NCBI GenBank assembly: GCA_017471245.1 | Contig: JAFUVB010000085.1 | Location: 1-38,845 of the forward strand | Origin: Prevotella sp. | Lineage (GTDB): Bacteria > Bacteroidota > Bacteroidia > Bacteroidales > Bacteroidaceae | DNA: 38,845 bases | Reading direction: 5' to 3' | Shown: positions 8,834 through 16,735 of the stretch, one piece after another | Numbering within the stretch: position 1 is the first letter of the stretch | Layout: the number at the start of each line of letters is the position of its first letter | Program-made: the position numbers and the translations under genes | Notes under the pieces: model-generated | The model's database searches: none | The model's input: only the letters and a program-made list of their open reading frames with translations | What the model was told of the DNA's origin: nothing

Positions 8834-10305
8834 GCAACCATAGGTTATTGAAGAACAATTGGAGTGCAATCATCATTGTGTTCCTCACACCGCTGTTGTG
8901 GTATTTCGTTTCAGCCATCCTGCCTACACACGACGACTGGACTTCGTTGACGAGACCCACCTTCGCTCCCTTCTTCACGAAGGAGCGGTTCTTTCTCTAC
9001 GGCAACTACTGGCGACCGTTTGACTCGATGATCGGTTATGTGGCAGGGCGCAATCCGCAGGCGTTGTTTCCCGCATTCCATCACATCCTTGTTGTCGTTG
9101 GTCATGTTTTGTGCTCATTGCTGGTTCTTCGGCTGCTCTCGGTTCTGCGTTTCGGTGTGACATCAAGGAATGTTGCCACGGTGTTTTTCTTCATCACGCC
9201 GGCTGCCATGGCGACTGTTACTGCCGTTGACAGTCAGAATCAGGTGTACTCGCTTTTATGTGGCATCGTGTCGTTTCTGCTGTATGTGGGCGTGAAAAAG
9301 GGAAAATATCTCCTTTGGGCTGTGTTTGTTTTCCTCGCAGCATTGTTTAAGGAGAACGGACTGATGTGGGCGCTCATCTGTCCGCTGTTGGCTTATGGAT
9401 TTGATTTCATTGATCGGAAATCACTGAGAAAGGATCTGCTGGCAGGCATAGGCATCATGGCAATGTATGCCTTGGCTATTGTCTTGCAGCCCAAGGACAT
9501 CGTTATTCAGGCGGAATACATTCCAGGCGTGATGAAGATCATAAAGAATATGGTGAAGTTCATGTTTACTTCTTTCGTCACCGTGGATTATGTTTATCTG
9601 CTTCATCAGCCTAATCGCAATATGTGGATGGCGGCAATCACCTTTCTGATGGCATTACCTTTTATATATAGTATACTCATTGGCAACGGAAAGACCCTTA
9701 TCGGGAAAAAGATGATCTGCACAATGCTTTGTCTGCTCATTGCAGTGGCACCGCATCTGCTCACCGTGTTCAGCATGATGCATGCCTATGCGGGACTTGC
9801 CATGGTAGCTGTGATGACGGCATGCCTGATGGATACGGGCAGACATGGAAAGGAAACAATGCTGTTTTTCCTGTTGTTTGCCGTCAACGCCGTTTTCATT
9901 GATGCTCATTTGATCAGCGAATCGGTGAAATCGGGGCAGGTGGGAAAGAGCATGGCCGTTGAGGCGATAAGGAAAACAGGAGAGCCGGCAAGAAGAGTAT
10001 ATGTGATAATCATTGAGGATGACTATCCGAAGCTGTCTTCATTCTGTGTGGTTCCCAGTGATGCGTTTGGATGGGGGAGGGCTGCACAGTATGAAACCAA
10101 CAACCAATGGCCGGAGGAGATTCGCGACACAACGATTCTTCGTGCGCCCGATTCCATGCAAAGGGCAAAGAAGATAGGTTCGGAAATACTTGAAAAGGAT
10201 TCTTTCGACTGTGTGTGGATTGTGGATGGAAAGCATATTGTAGAAGCAAGTGGCAAGAGACAGTTTTTAGAAGCAAGAAGCAAGAGGCAAGAAGCAAGAG
10301 AATAG
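8821..10305 (+). CDS. Polytopic inner-membrane protein, GT-C glycosyltransferase-like
   Basis: The product is 494 residues with roughly ten hydrophobic helices between residues 15 and 370. The first loop carries THDDW, followed by YWRPFD, which resembles the acidic first-loop motif of GT-C enzymes that use polyprenyl-phosphate sugars (PMT/ArnT type). KENGL occurs near residue 180. Residues about 375-480 form a soluble tail. I cannot assign a substrate. The gene overlaps the preceding one by 13 bp, so it is co-transcribed with secreted glycan-degrading enzymes, an odd partner. The last residues (EARSKRQEARE) are encoded by the GAAGCAA heptamer repeat, and the TAG stop is the first three bases of the repeat core, so the native C-terminus has been replaced or extended. 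Confidence 0.6.
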   Translation: MEKVSNHRLLKNNWSAIIIVFLTPLLWYFVSAILPTHDDWTSLTRPTFAPFFTKERFFLYGNYWRPFDSMIGYVAGRNPQALFPAFHHILVVVGHVLCSLLVLRLLSVLRFGVTSRNVATVFFFITPAAMATVTAVDSQNQVYSLLCGIVSFLLYVGVKKGKYLLWAVFVFLAALFKENGLMWALICPLLAYGFDFIDRKSLRKDLLAGIGIMAMYALAIVLQPKDIVIQAEYIPGVMKIIKNMVKFMFTSFVTVDYVYLLHQPNRNMWMAAITFLMALPFIYSILIGNGKTLIGKKMICTMLCLLIAVAPHLLTVFSMMHAYAGLAMVAVMTACLMDTGRHGKETMLFFLLFAVNAVFIDAHLISESVKSGQVGKSMAVEAIRKTGEPARRVYVIIIEDDYPKLSSFCVVPSDAFGWGRAAQYETNNQWPEEIRDTTILRAPDSMQRAKKIGSEILEKDSFDCVWIVDGKHIVEASGKRQFLEARSKRQEARE

Positions 10306-10402
10306 AACTATGATATAGTCACGAGCGTGGAGCGTTGTATCTCTATACATATCTCTTGCTTCTTGCTTCTTGCCTCTTGCTTCTTAATAAACTTCTTGCT
10401 TC
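10243..10402. repeat. Heptamer-armed element E1 with 54-bp core
   Basis: The left arm has GAAGCAA at 10270, 10277 and 10291 and GAGGCAA at 10284, with outlying units from 10243. The right arm has the reverse complements TTGCTTC/TTGCCTC at 10356, 10363, 10370 and 10377 and a last unit at 10396. Between them lies the core, 10303-10356, which aligns without gaps to the cores at 20057 and 31060. The arms could pair into a long hairpin. The stop codon of the rightward gene lies in the core and the stop of the leftward WbqC gene directly abuts the right arm. A role as a bidirectional terminator is possible. Confidence 0.85.
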
Positions 10403-11095
10403 TTATAAATAAAGAATGCTCTCGTTGCCCTCGTTGAAGAGCAGGTCGAGGATGGAGAGATTGGGAAGGAACCCGTGTTTCTGCTGATAAACCTGATAAT
10501 AGGGAGTGGGGTTGAACTCATCGTCGGGTATGGGGTGCTTCGGACGAATGGCTTCCCGGAAGTCGGAGAGTTGTGATGCCATGCATGAATCATCATCGCG
10601 GCGGCTTGATCCATCCTCACACCAATCATCGGAAATGGGGTTTCCGTAGGCCGCTGTCAGCCGGATGTCAGGCCGGATATCTAATAGTTCGCACATCTTC
10701 TCGGTGATTGCCATGTTAAAATCGAGAAGATACTCCCATTTCTGTTCGAAGAACGGGCGGAGGTCATCTATGTAGTAGTCGAAAAACGGGCTCTCTCCGT
10801 AGGCGCTCTGCAAGGCATACCAGTGGAGATGGCGCCAGTTGCCATGGTCGGAAATCCGGATGTCGCGCATCTTTTGAGCGGAATGGAGCTGCTGATCCTG
10901 CGAAGCATGCTCGATGGGAATTGACAATGTCTGTGTGCCATTGGTTGTTGCGATGACGCAACGATTACGAAATGTCTGCTTGATAAAACTATCATGCTGT
11001 TCTATCAGGCAGACATCATATCTGTTTAACTTCTGATACCACTGAACGGGACCGAAATAAGTGGAGGAAAGCAGGCAACTCCTCATGCTCGGCAA
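10403..11095 (-). CDS. WbqC-family protein
   Basis: The product is 230 residues and matches the WbqC-like family: an N-terminal LLSSTYFGPVQWYQKL, then DSFIKQTFRNRCVIATTNGT followed by LSIPIE, and a C-terminal NPTPYYQVYQQKHGFLPNLS leading into LSILDLLFNEG. Family members often lie in polysaccharide or lipid A-related loci, but the biochemical role is not settled and I do not assign one. The start is M1, with M4 as a close alternative. It begins 16 bp after the lepB stop on the same strand, so it is likely in one operon with lepB and dapB. The gene ends exactly at the right arm of repeat E1. Confidence 0.88.
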   Translation of the reverse strand: MPSMRSCLLSSTYFGPVQWYQKLNRYDVCLIEQHDSFIKQTFRNRCVIATTNGTQTLSIPIEHASQDQQLHSAQKMRDIRISDHGNWRHLHWYALQSAYGESPFFDYYIDDLRPFFEQKWEYLLDFNMAITEKMCELLDIRPDIRLTAAYGNPISDDWCEDGSSRRDDDSCMASQLSDFREAIRPKHPIPDDEFNPTPYYQVYQQKHGFLPNLSILDLLFNEGNESILYL

Positions 11096-11111
11096 CTTGC
11101 TTTTCGTCTAT

Positions 11112-12554
11112 TCACTTGATGTTATCCACCCAACGGAACAACCGCTTCCAGCGTATTCCACCGAAGCCGCTGCGGTCGGGATCGCTGCTCCACCAGATGA
11201 AGATGGGCTTTCCCACGATGTGATCTTCCGGCACGAAGCCCCAGTAACGTGAGTCGGCACTGTTGTGGCGGTTATCGCCCATCATCCAGTAATAGTCCAT
11301 CTTGAATGTATACTCTGTGGTTTCCTCTCCGTTGATGAATATTTTTCCGTCGCGCACCTGCAAGTCGTTGTTCTCATAAACGTGGATAGGCCGCTCATAG
11401 ATGGCGATGTTGTCGAGGTTCAGCTTGATTTTCTCCCCTTTCTTCGGAATCCAGATGGGACCATAGTTGTCGCGTGTCCATCCCAAATGTCCGTTCAGCG
11501 GGTAGATGTCGCCCGTAGAGGCATCGGTGTTAGGGGTAATGGATTCCACCAGGTCGGTTCGCTTGCTCAATACGTCAACAGAATGCTTGGTGAGAGGCAT
11601 GTATCCTGCCTGGTTCAGGCTTGTCACGTCCTCCATGCTGATGCCCAGTTCCTTCATCAGTTCGTCGGGAATCATCTGCTTGAGCTTTACGCGGTAGGTG
11701 TATTGCACCTCGTCGGGTTCCTTGTTTGCCTTTCCGTCGAGATATACGATGCGGTCTTTAATCTGAAGCGTCATGCCTGGAAGTCCCACGCAGCGCTTCA
11801 CGTAGTTCTCACGGCGGTCGGTTGGGCGCGAAATCACATCTCCGTATTCAGGAATATTCTCGCGGATATATCTGCCTCCGAGAGCAAACTCCAGCTGATA
11901 GTAGTCCCATCGCTGCTGGGCAGTGAGGGAATCCAGGTTGGGCTTGTTCTCTTCGGGAATGAGCTGGCTGCCAATGGAGTGGCACATCAGGTAGTAGTCG
12001 GCGGCCTGATACTGAGGTTTGTTGCAGAGGGTGTCGCCGGCGGGGTAATTGAACACCACGATGTCGTTCAGCTGAACCGTTCCCAATCCTTTCACGCGGC
12101 GATAGTCCCAGTGGGGCCAGTCTAAGTAGCTCTTGCACTCCACCATAGGAAGTGTGTGCTGAGTGAGCGGCATGGTGAGCGGTGTTTGCGGTATTCGTGG
12201 TCCGTAGGATACTTTCGACACGAAGAGATAGTCGCCGGTGAGGAGCGATTTCTCTAACGAACTCGATGGAATGACATAGTTCTGGAAGAAGAACTGGTTG
12301 ATGAAGTAGACGGCAACGAGTGCAAACACCAGCGCATCCACCCACGACATGATGAATTTCACGGGTCCTTCACTGTCTTTCCACCATTGCCATTTTATTT
12401 TCTTTGTGATATAGATGTCATAGATGAACGGAACCACGAGCAGTCCCCACCATGATTTCACCCAATAGAGGAACAACAGGTAGAGAATCAGCACGATGAT
12501 GAATTTTGCCCACTGCACTTTGGGGTTCAGTTTTTTCTTGTTCTTGTCAATCAT
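11112..12554 (-). CDS. lepB: Signal peptidase I
   Basis: The product is 480 residues and cleaves signal peptides of exported proteins at the outer face of the inner membrane. Hydrophobic segments lie at about 17-32, 36-48 and 71-89. The S26 serine motif is IPSSSLEKSL with catalytic S99 (the residue before Leu). The general base is K253 in YVKRCVGLPG. The C-terminal box is MMGDNRHNSADSRYWG. It is longer than E. coli LepB because of insertions between the serine and lysine boxes and after them, which is usual in Bacteroidetes. It lies between dapB and the WbqC gene on the same strand, 51 bp after dapB. Confidence 0.95.
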   Translation of the reverse strand: MIDKNKKKLNPKVQWAKFIIVLILYLLFLYWVKSWWGLLVVPFIYDIYITKKIKWQWWKDSEGPVKFIMSWVDALVFALVAVYFINQFFFQNYVIPSSSLEKSLLTGDYLFVSKVSYGPRIPQTPLTMPLTQHTLPMVECKSYLDWPHWDYRRVKGLGTVQLNDIVVFNYPAGDTLCNKPQYQAADYYLMCHSIGSQLIPEENKPNLDSLTAQQRWDYYQLEFALGGRYIRENIPEYGDVISRPTDRRENYVKRCVGLPGMTLQIKDRIVYLDGKANKEPDEVQYTYRVKLKQMIPDELMKELGISMEDVTSLNQAGYMPLTKHSVDVLSKRTDLVESITPNTDASTGDIYPLNGHLGWTRDNYGPIWIPKKGEKIKLNLDNIAIYERPIHVYENNDLQVRDGKIFINGEETTEYTFKMDYYWMMGDNRHNSADSRYWGFVPEDHIVGKPIFIWWSSDPDRSGFGGIRWKRLFRWVDNIK

Positions 12555-12572
12555 ATTTTGTTATTTAGTTTA

Positions 12573-12607
12573 GAATTCAGAAAGGAGAATGGCGAATGAC
12601 GAGGATT
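12573..12607. repeat. Degenerate heptamer block between dapB and lepB
   Basis: Five 7-bp units starting with GA run in register: GAATTCA, GAAAGGA, GAATGGC, GAATGAC and GAGGATT. They end on the dapB stop codon. They have decayed from or are another variant of the GARGYAA heptamers seen elsewhere. No 54-bp core is present. Confidence 0.5.
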
Positions 12608-13322
12608 AAAACTTGAACATATCAGAAATGGTGAGCAGTCCCTGGTGCTCTTTCGTGTATTCTGCTGCCAGCACGGCACCCAATGCGAAGCCCTTGCGCG
12701 AGTGGGCATCGTGGGAGATGGTGATGAGATCGGCATCAGAATCGTAGCGGATGGTGTGAATGCCCGGCACTTCGCCGCGGCGGATATGGTCGATGCGCAG
12801 CAGTTTCGGGTCGGTGGTATCCTCTGCCCACGCCTCTTTGCGGTCGATATTCTCCACGATTTGCTCAGCCAGCGTGATGGCAGTGCCGCTGGGATGGTCG
12901 AGCTTATGCACGTGATGGGTCTCTTCCATCTCCACATCATACTGCGGAAACTGGTTCATGATCTTTGCCAGATAGCGGTTCACGGCAGCGAAGATTGCCA
13001 CGCCGATGGAGAAGTTTGATGCCCAGAACAGTGTCTGACCGCCCTCTGAACACATCTTCTTCACATCCTCGCCATGCTCTTTCATCCATCCTGTGGAGCC
13101 CGAAACCACTTTCACGTTCTTGCTGAATGCCTTCAGGTAGTTGCCGTAGGCTGCCTGTGGGGCGGTGAATTCTATTGCCACGTCGGCTGAGGCGAATGCC
13201 TCGCTTTCAAAATCTTCGAGATTATCGATGTCGATGATACTCACAATCTCATGGCCGCGGTCTTTGGCGATCTGCTCAATCATCTTGCCCATCTTGCCGT
13301 AGCCTATCAATGCAATCTTCAT
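12606..13322 (-). CDS. dapB: 4-hydroxy-tetrahydrodipicolinate reductase
   Basis: The product is 238 residues from the ATG at 13322 (MKIALIGYGKMGKM); a longer upstream frame is rejected because this start begins at the Rossmann motif. It carries out the NAD(P)H-dependent reduction in the diaminopimelate/lysine pathway in the cytoplasm. The nucleotide motif GYGKMG is at residues 7-12. The catalytic box EETHHVHKLDHPSGTA has H136 and K140, equivalent to the His and Lys of E. coli DapB. Length is slightly under the E. coli enzyme, as in other Bacteroidetes. It is the first gene of the dapB-lepB-WbqC run. Confidence 0.95.
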   Translation of the reverse strand: MKIALIGYGKMGKMIEQIAKDRGHEIVSIIDIDNLEDFESEAFASADVAIEFTAPQAAYGNYLKAFSKNVKVVSGSTGWMKEHGEDVKKMCSEGGQTLFWASNFSIGVAIFAAVNRYLAKIMNQFPQYDVEMEETHHVHKLDHPSGTAITLAEQIVENIDRKEAWAEDTTDPKLLRIDHIRRGEVPGIHTIRYDSDADLITISHDAHSRKGFALGAVLAAEYTKEHQGLLTISDMFKF

Positions 13323-13469
13323 ATAGCTGTATATTATAATGTGATGCAAAAGTAATGCAAATCATTTAATTGCACAAAATATTCAATGCTTTTTATTGTT
13401 TTATCAATATTTTTTTGTGAAAGAGAAAGAAAAAATACTGATTTGTTTCCCTATTTGTGAAAAAATAAT

Positions 13470-13477
13470 TAGCTTTG
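13470..13477 (+). promoter_or_regulatory. Bacteroidetes -7 promoter box for the DUF2851 gene
   Basis: TAGCTTTG fits TAnnTTTG and lies 26 bp before the ATG at 13504. TTTG occurs at 13442, 24 bp upstream, slightly wider than the usual spacing. Confidence 0.5.
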
Positions 13478-13503
13478 CATGTCTGAAAAAAAAGGAAAAC
13501 ACG

Positions 13504-14796
13504 ATGGAACGACTGCTGCATTACTGCTGGAAGCACAAGATTTTCCCGCTCGGAGAGCTGCGCACCTCCGACGGTCATTTGGTGGAGGTGATCGATCCCG
13601 GTTTGCACAACCGCAATTCCGGGCCTGATTTCTTCAATGCCAAAGTGAAAGTGAATGGAACGCTGTGGGTGGGCAATGTGGAGATACACCAGAAATCGAG
13701 TGATTGGTATCTGCATGGGCACCACCGCGACGCTGCCTACGATAATGTGGTGCTCCACGTGGTGGCAGCTATCGACAGGGACGTGCAGACTTCTGCGGGC
13801 AATTTTCTTCCGCAATTGCAGATTGAAGTGCCGCAGAAGGTGCAAGACCACTATCAGGAACTGCTTTCGGCAGACAACTATCCGCCCTGCTACCGCATCA
13901 TTCCGTCGTTGACCAGACTGACTGTGCACTCCTGGATGAGTGCCTTGCAGACGGAAAGACTTGAGCAGAAGACCGAGGCGATACGCCGCCGCGTGGAGCT
14001 GTGCGACGGCTCTTGGGAGAGCGGATATTTCATGACGCTGGCGCGCAACTTCGGTTTCGGTGTCAACGGCGATGCTTTCGAGATGTGGGCAAGGCACATC
14101 CCACTCTCAAGCGTGGGGCATCATCGCGACGACTTGTTTCAGATAGAGGCATTCTTCATGGGGCAGGCAGGACTGTTGGAACTGCCGATGATTCCTGAGC
14201 GATACCACCGCGACGCGCTCAACGAGGGCTATTTCACCAAGCTGCGCAATGAATATCAGTATCTGGCACATAAGTTCTCGCTGCAGCCCATGGACGGAAA
14301 CCAGTGGCGCTTCCTGCGGTTGCGCCCCCAGAATTTCCCGCACATCCGCATCTCGCAACTGGCAACGCTCTATTATGAACGTAGGGCTTCGCTCAGTCAG
14401 TTGGTGGAATGCACGACCGTGGAAGAGCTGAACAACATCTTCGAAACACATGTCACCCCCTATTGGGAGACGCACTACACCTTCGGAAGCACCAGCTGCA
14501 TGACGGAGAAATATCTCTCGCCATTCTCCAAGAACCTGGTGATGATCAACACGGCAATACCGATGCTCTTTGCCTACGGGCGCCACCTGATGAAGGAATC
14601 GCTATGCGACCGCGCCTTCGACCTGCTTGAACAGCTCAAGGCTGAGAACAACTACATTGTGCGCATGTGGCGGCAGTGCGGCTTGGAGGTGAACAGTGCC
14701 GGCGACAGTCAGGCGCTCATCCAGCTCAAAAAGGAATATTGCGACAAGAAAGACTGTCTTCGTTGCCGCATAGGATATGAGTATCTGAAGCGGTGA
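13504..14796 (+). CDS. DUF2851 family protein
   Basis: The product is 430 residues from MERLLHYCWKHKIFPLGELR. An upstream extension of 36 residues is translated leader and promoter and is rejected. The family features are visible: LHNRNSGPDFFNAKVKVNGT followed by LWVGNVEIHQKSSDWYLHGH near the N-terminus, a long helical middle, and a C-terminal cysteine cluster (CDKKDCLRCRIGYEYLK). DUF2851 is widespread in Bacteroidetes with no established function; the early part looks like a nuclease-type beta fold, but I do not assign activity. It is divergent from dapB and followed by a 22-bp tandem array. Confidence 0.88.
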   Translation: MERLLHYCWKHKIFPLGELRTSDGHLVEVIDPGLHNRNSGPDFFNAKVKVNGTLWVGNVEIHQKSSDWYLHGHHRDAAYDNVVLHVVAAIDRDVQTSAGNFLPQLQIEVPQKVQDHYQELLSADNYPPCYRIIPSLTRLTVHSWMSALQTERLEQKTEAIRRRVELCDGSWESGYFMTLARNFGFGVNGDAFEMWARHIPLSSVGHHRDDLFQIEAFFMGQAGLLELPMIPERYHRDALNEGYFTKLRNEYQYLAHKFSLQPMDGNQWRFLRLRPQNFPHIRISQLATLYYERRASLSQLVECTTVEELNNIFETHVTPYWETHYTFGSTSCMTEKYLSPFSKNLVMINTAIPMLFAYGRHLMKESLCDRAFDLLEQLKAENNYIVRMWRQCGLEVNSAGDSQALIQLKKEYCDKKDCLRCRIGYEYLKR

Positions 14797-14859
14797 AAGA
14801 CTCGTTGAACACGCAGATCGTCCCCAAGTTTTCGTGAGAGATTTTGTTCCAGTCTTGCA

Positions 14860-15013
14860 ATACCTATGGTTTCATGCCCCGAAACCTATGTTTTTAAGCC
14901 TCAAAACCTATGTTTTTAAGCCTCAAAACCTATGCTTTTGAGCCCCGAAACCTATGCTTTTGAACGGTGAAACCTATGCTTTTGAACGGTGAAACCTAAG
15001 CTTTTGCGCAGCA
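14860..15013. repeat. 22-bp tandem array, locus 2
   Basis: Seven contiguous units of exactly 22 bp start at 14860, 14882, 14904, 14926, 14948, 14970 and 14992. All contain ACCTAWG followed by a T-rich tract. Units 2 and 3 are identical, as are units 5 and 6. Units 2-3 sit on the dyad AAAACctatGTTTT. An eighth, degenerate unit fits at 15014. Confidence 0.9.
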
Positions 15014-15112
15014 AGCACCAATGCTCTTCCTCACGAACCGGCTCTTTGGCTACTTTGGCAGACAGTAATGCGGTTTTTCTGTGAATTGTTCGCCGTTCTG
15101 AATTTTTATCAC

Positions 15113-15120
15113 TAACTTTG
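15113..15120 (+). promoter_or_regulatory. Bacteroidetes -7 promoter box for the thioesterase gene
   Basis: TAACTTTG matches TAnnTTTG and is followed by GCA. It ends 8 bp before the ATG at 15129, so the leader would be very short. A TTG at 15086 is a poor -33 candidate. Confidence 0.45.
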
Positions 15121-15128
15121 CAGCAAAA

Positions 15129-15524
15129 ATGGAATTTATCTTCGAGACAAGGATGATGGTGCGCGATTATGAGTGCGACATTGAGGGAATTGTGAACAAT
15201 GCCAACTATCTGCATTACATCGAGCACACGCGCCACCTGTTTCTCAAGGAGCGCGGACTCAGCTTTGCCGCCATGCACGAGAAGGGAATCGACGCCGTAG
15301 TGGCGCGCATGAGCATGCAGTTCAAGGTTCCCCTGCGCTGCGACGATGAGTTTTTCTCGCGATTGGCTCTGAAGAAGGAGGGCGTCAAGTATATCTTCTA
15401 TCAGAACATCTACCGCGCCGGCGACGAAAAGCTCTGTTTCAGGGCAACCGTTGAGCTGGTGTGCGTGGTGAACGGCAAGCTGGGCAACAGCGAGGAATAC
15501 GACCGTGCTCTTCTCGGATCGTAA
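15129..15524 (+). CDS. Acyl-CoA thioesterase, 4HBT/YbgC-like hotdog fold
   Basis: The product is 131 residues, the normal size of a single hotdog domain. The N-terminus VRDYECDIEGIVNNANYLHY carries the family pattern with D17 at the usual catalytic aspartate position, and IEHTRHLFLKE continues the central helix. Family members hydrolyse acyl-CoA thioesters in the cytoplasm; the chain-length preference cannot be read here. The end of the gene (RALLGS and the TAA stop) lies within the 22-bp array at 15500-15587, so its extreme C-terminus may derive from the repeat. dprA follows after 77 bp on the same strand. Confidence 0.85.
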   Translation: MEFIFETRMMVRDYECDIEGIVNNANYLHYIEHTRHLFLKERGLSFAAMHEKGIDAVVARMSMQFKVPLRCDDEFFSRLALKKEGVKYIFYQNIYRAGDEKLCFRATVELVCVVNGKLGNSEEYDRALLGS

Positions 15525-15587
15525 TAATGTCATTCTCGGAAAGTAATAATGTCATTCTTGGAAAGTAAAACGCGCCATTTCGGATAG
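15500..15587. repeat. 22-bp tandem array, locus 3
   Basis: Units of exactly 22 bp start at 15522, 15544 and 15566, and a fourth diverged unit at 15500 is inside the thioesterase gene. The first two differ by a single base (TTCTCGG versus TTCTTGG). Each of the three begins TAA, and the TAA of the first is the thioesterase stop codon. The array ends 14 bp before the dprA ATG. Confidence 0.8.
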
Positions 15588-15601
15588 TTAAAGCAAGGAT
15601 C

Positions 15602-16735
15602 ATGGATCAGGAAATCACGGAGATACTTTATACGCTTGCGCTCACGCGCATCAACTATTTCAATCTCGCAGGACTGCGCCAGCTGTATGAAAAATTGGGC
15701 AGTGCCACAGCCATCATGGACCATCGGAGCCATCTCAACGATGTGGTTCCCGATGCGTCGCCTAAGCTTGTGCAGGGACTACAGTCAATCGACGAGCCGC
15801 TGAAACGGGCCGAGGCAGAACTGGAATACGACCTGGCTCACGACATTCTGCCCATTCCGATGAACGACGTGCGCTATCCGCAGCGACTGAAAGAATGCGA
15901 CGATGCTCCGCTCCTGCTGTTCTACAAGGGAAACGCCGACCTGAACCAGCAGCGAATCATCAATATTGTGGGAACGCGACACTGCACTGCATACGGGCAA
16001 GACCTGGTAAGGCGATTCGTCACCGACCTGCGCCAACTGTGTCCGCGCGTGCTCATCGTGAGCGGAATGGCATACGGCGTTGACATACATGCCCACAGGA
16101 ATGCGCTGCATAACGGTTACGAGACGGTGGCAGTGCTGGCTCACGGCTTAGACTATCTCTATCCGCCACGCCATAAGCCCACAGCCGATGCCATGTTGCA
16201 GCAAGGCGGGCTGCTTACTGAGTTTTTCACGCAGACAAACGCCGACAAGGTGAACTTCGTGCGCCGAAACCGCATCGTGGCAGGCATGAGCGATGCCTGC
16301 TTGCTGGTGGAGTCGGCAGCGCATGGAGGCGGGTTGATCACGGCACGACTGTCGCGCGACTACAACCGCGACGTATTTGCCTTCCCCGGGCGTGTGGGCG
16401 ATCTCTATTCAGAAGGTTGTAACAACCTGATTCGCGACAATGGAGCCGTGCTGGTGAACAGTGCTCAAGACTTCGTGAATGCAATGGGTTGGGGCGACGA
16501 TGCCACGCTGATGAGGGCGCAGCAACAGGGTATTGAGCGCGAGCTCTTCCCGTCGCTGACTGCCGAAGAGAGGCTTGTGGCTGAAGCACTGTCGGTGCAA
16601 AACGACCAGCAAATCAACATGCTCACCGTGCGCACTAACCTGCCCATAGCCCGTCTCACGGCTCTGCTCTTCGAACTGGAGATGAAAGGAGTGGTGAAGA
16701 CTATGGCAGGCGGATGTTATCATCTGATTCTATAG
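15602..16735 (+). CDS. dprA: DNA-processing protein DprA
   Basis: The product is 377 residues. DprA (Smf) binds single-stranded DNA and loads RecA during natural transformation. Order of parts: an N-terminal helix-hairpin-helix-like region (1-70), a Rossmann-like DprA domain (about 80-290) with IVGTRHCTAYG (122-132), VSGMAYGVDIHAH (153-165) and VESAAHGGGLITA, and a C-terminal winged helix (about 305-377). Length is typical. The short 77-bp gap to the thioesterase gene is mostly a 22-bp array. The TAG stop runs straight into a GAAGCAA heptamer array. Confidence 0.95.
   Translation: MDQEITEILYTLALTRINYFNLAGLRQLYEKLGSATAIMDHRSHLNDVVPDASPKLVQGLQSIDEPLKRAEAELEYDLAHDILPIPMNDVRYPQRLKECDDAPLLLFYKGNADLNQQRIINIVGTRHCTAYGQDLVRRFVTDLRQLCPRVLIVSGMAYGVDIHAHRNALHNGYETVAVLAHGLDYLYPPRHKPTADAMLQQGGLLTEFFTQTNADKVNFVRRNRIVAGMSDACLLVESAAHGGGLITARLSRDYNRDVFAFPGRVGDLYSEGCNNLIRDNGAVLVNSAQDFVNAMGWGDDATLMRAQQQGIERELFPSLTAEERLVAEALSVQNDQQINMLTVRTNLPIARLTALLFELEMKGVVKTMAGGCYHLIL

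Larger units (their letters stand above)
14797..15128. other. Gene-free spacer holding a 22-bp array and a promoter
   Basis: This 332-bp gap lies between the DUF2851 and thioesterase genes. Its centre is the 22-bp array at 14860-15013 and its right end is a TAnnTTTG promoter box. I see no open frame with a recognisable product and no clear intrinsic terminator. Confidence 0.6.

Noticed and set aside
11265-12125. 286-residue rightward frame antisense to lepB
   Set aside because: It lies entirely within lepB, whose catalytic motifs are clear; the frame is a by-product of codon use.
12551-12940. 129-residue leftward frame overlapping dapB
   Set aside because: It is an alternate frame of dapB on the same strand, with no recognisable domain.
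14860-15013. CRISPR array
   Set aside because: The whole 22-bp period is repeated, two pairs of units are identical, and there are no spacers.
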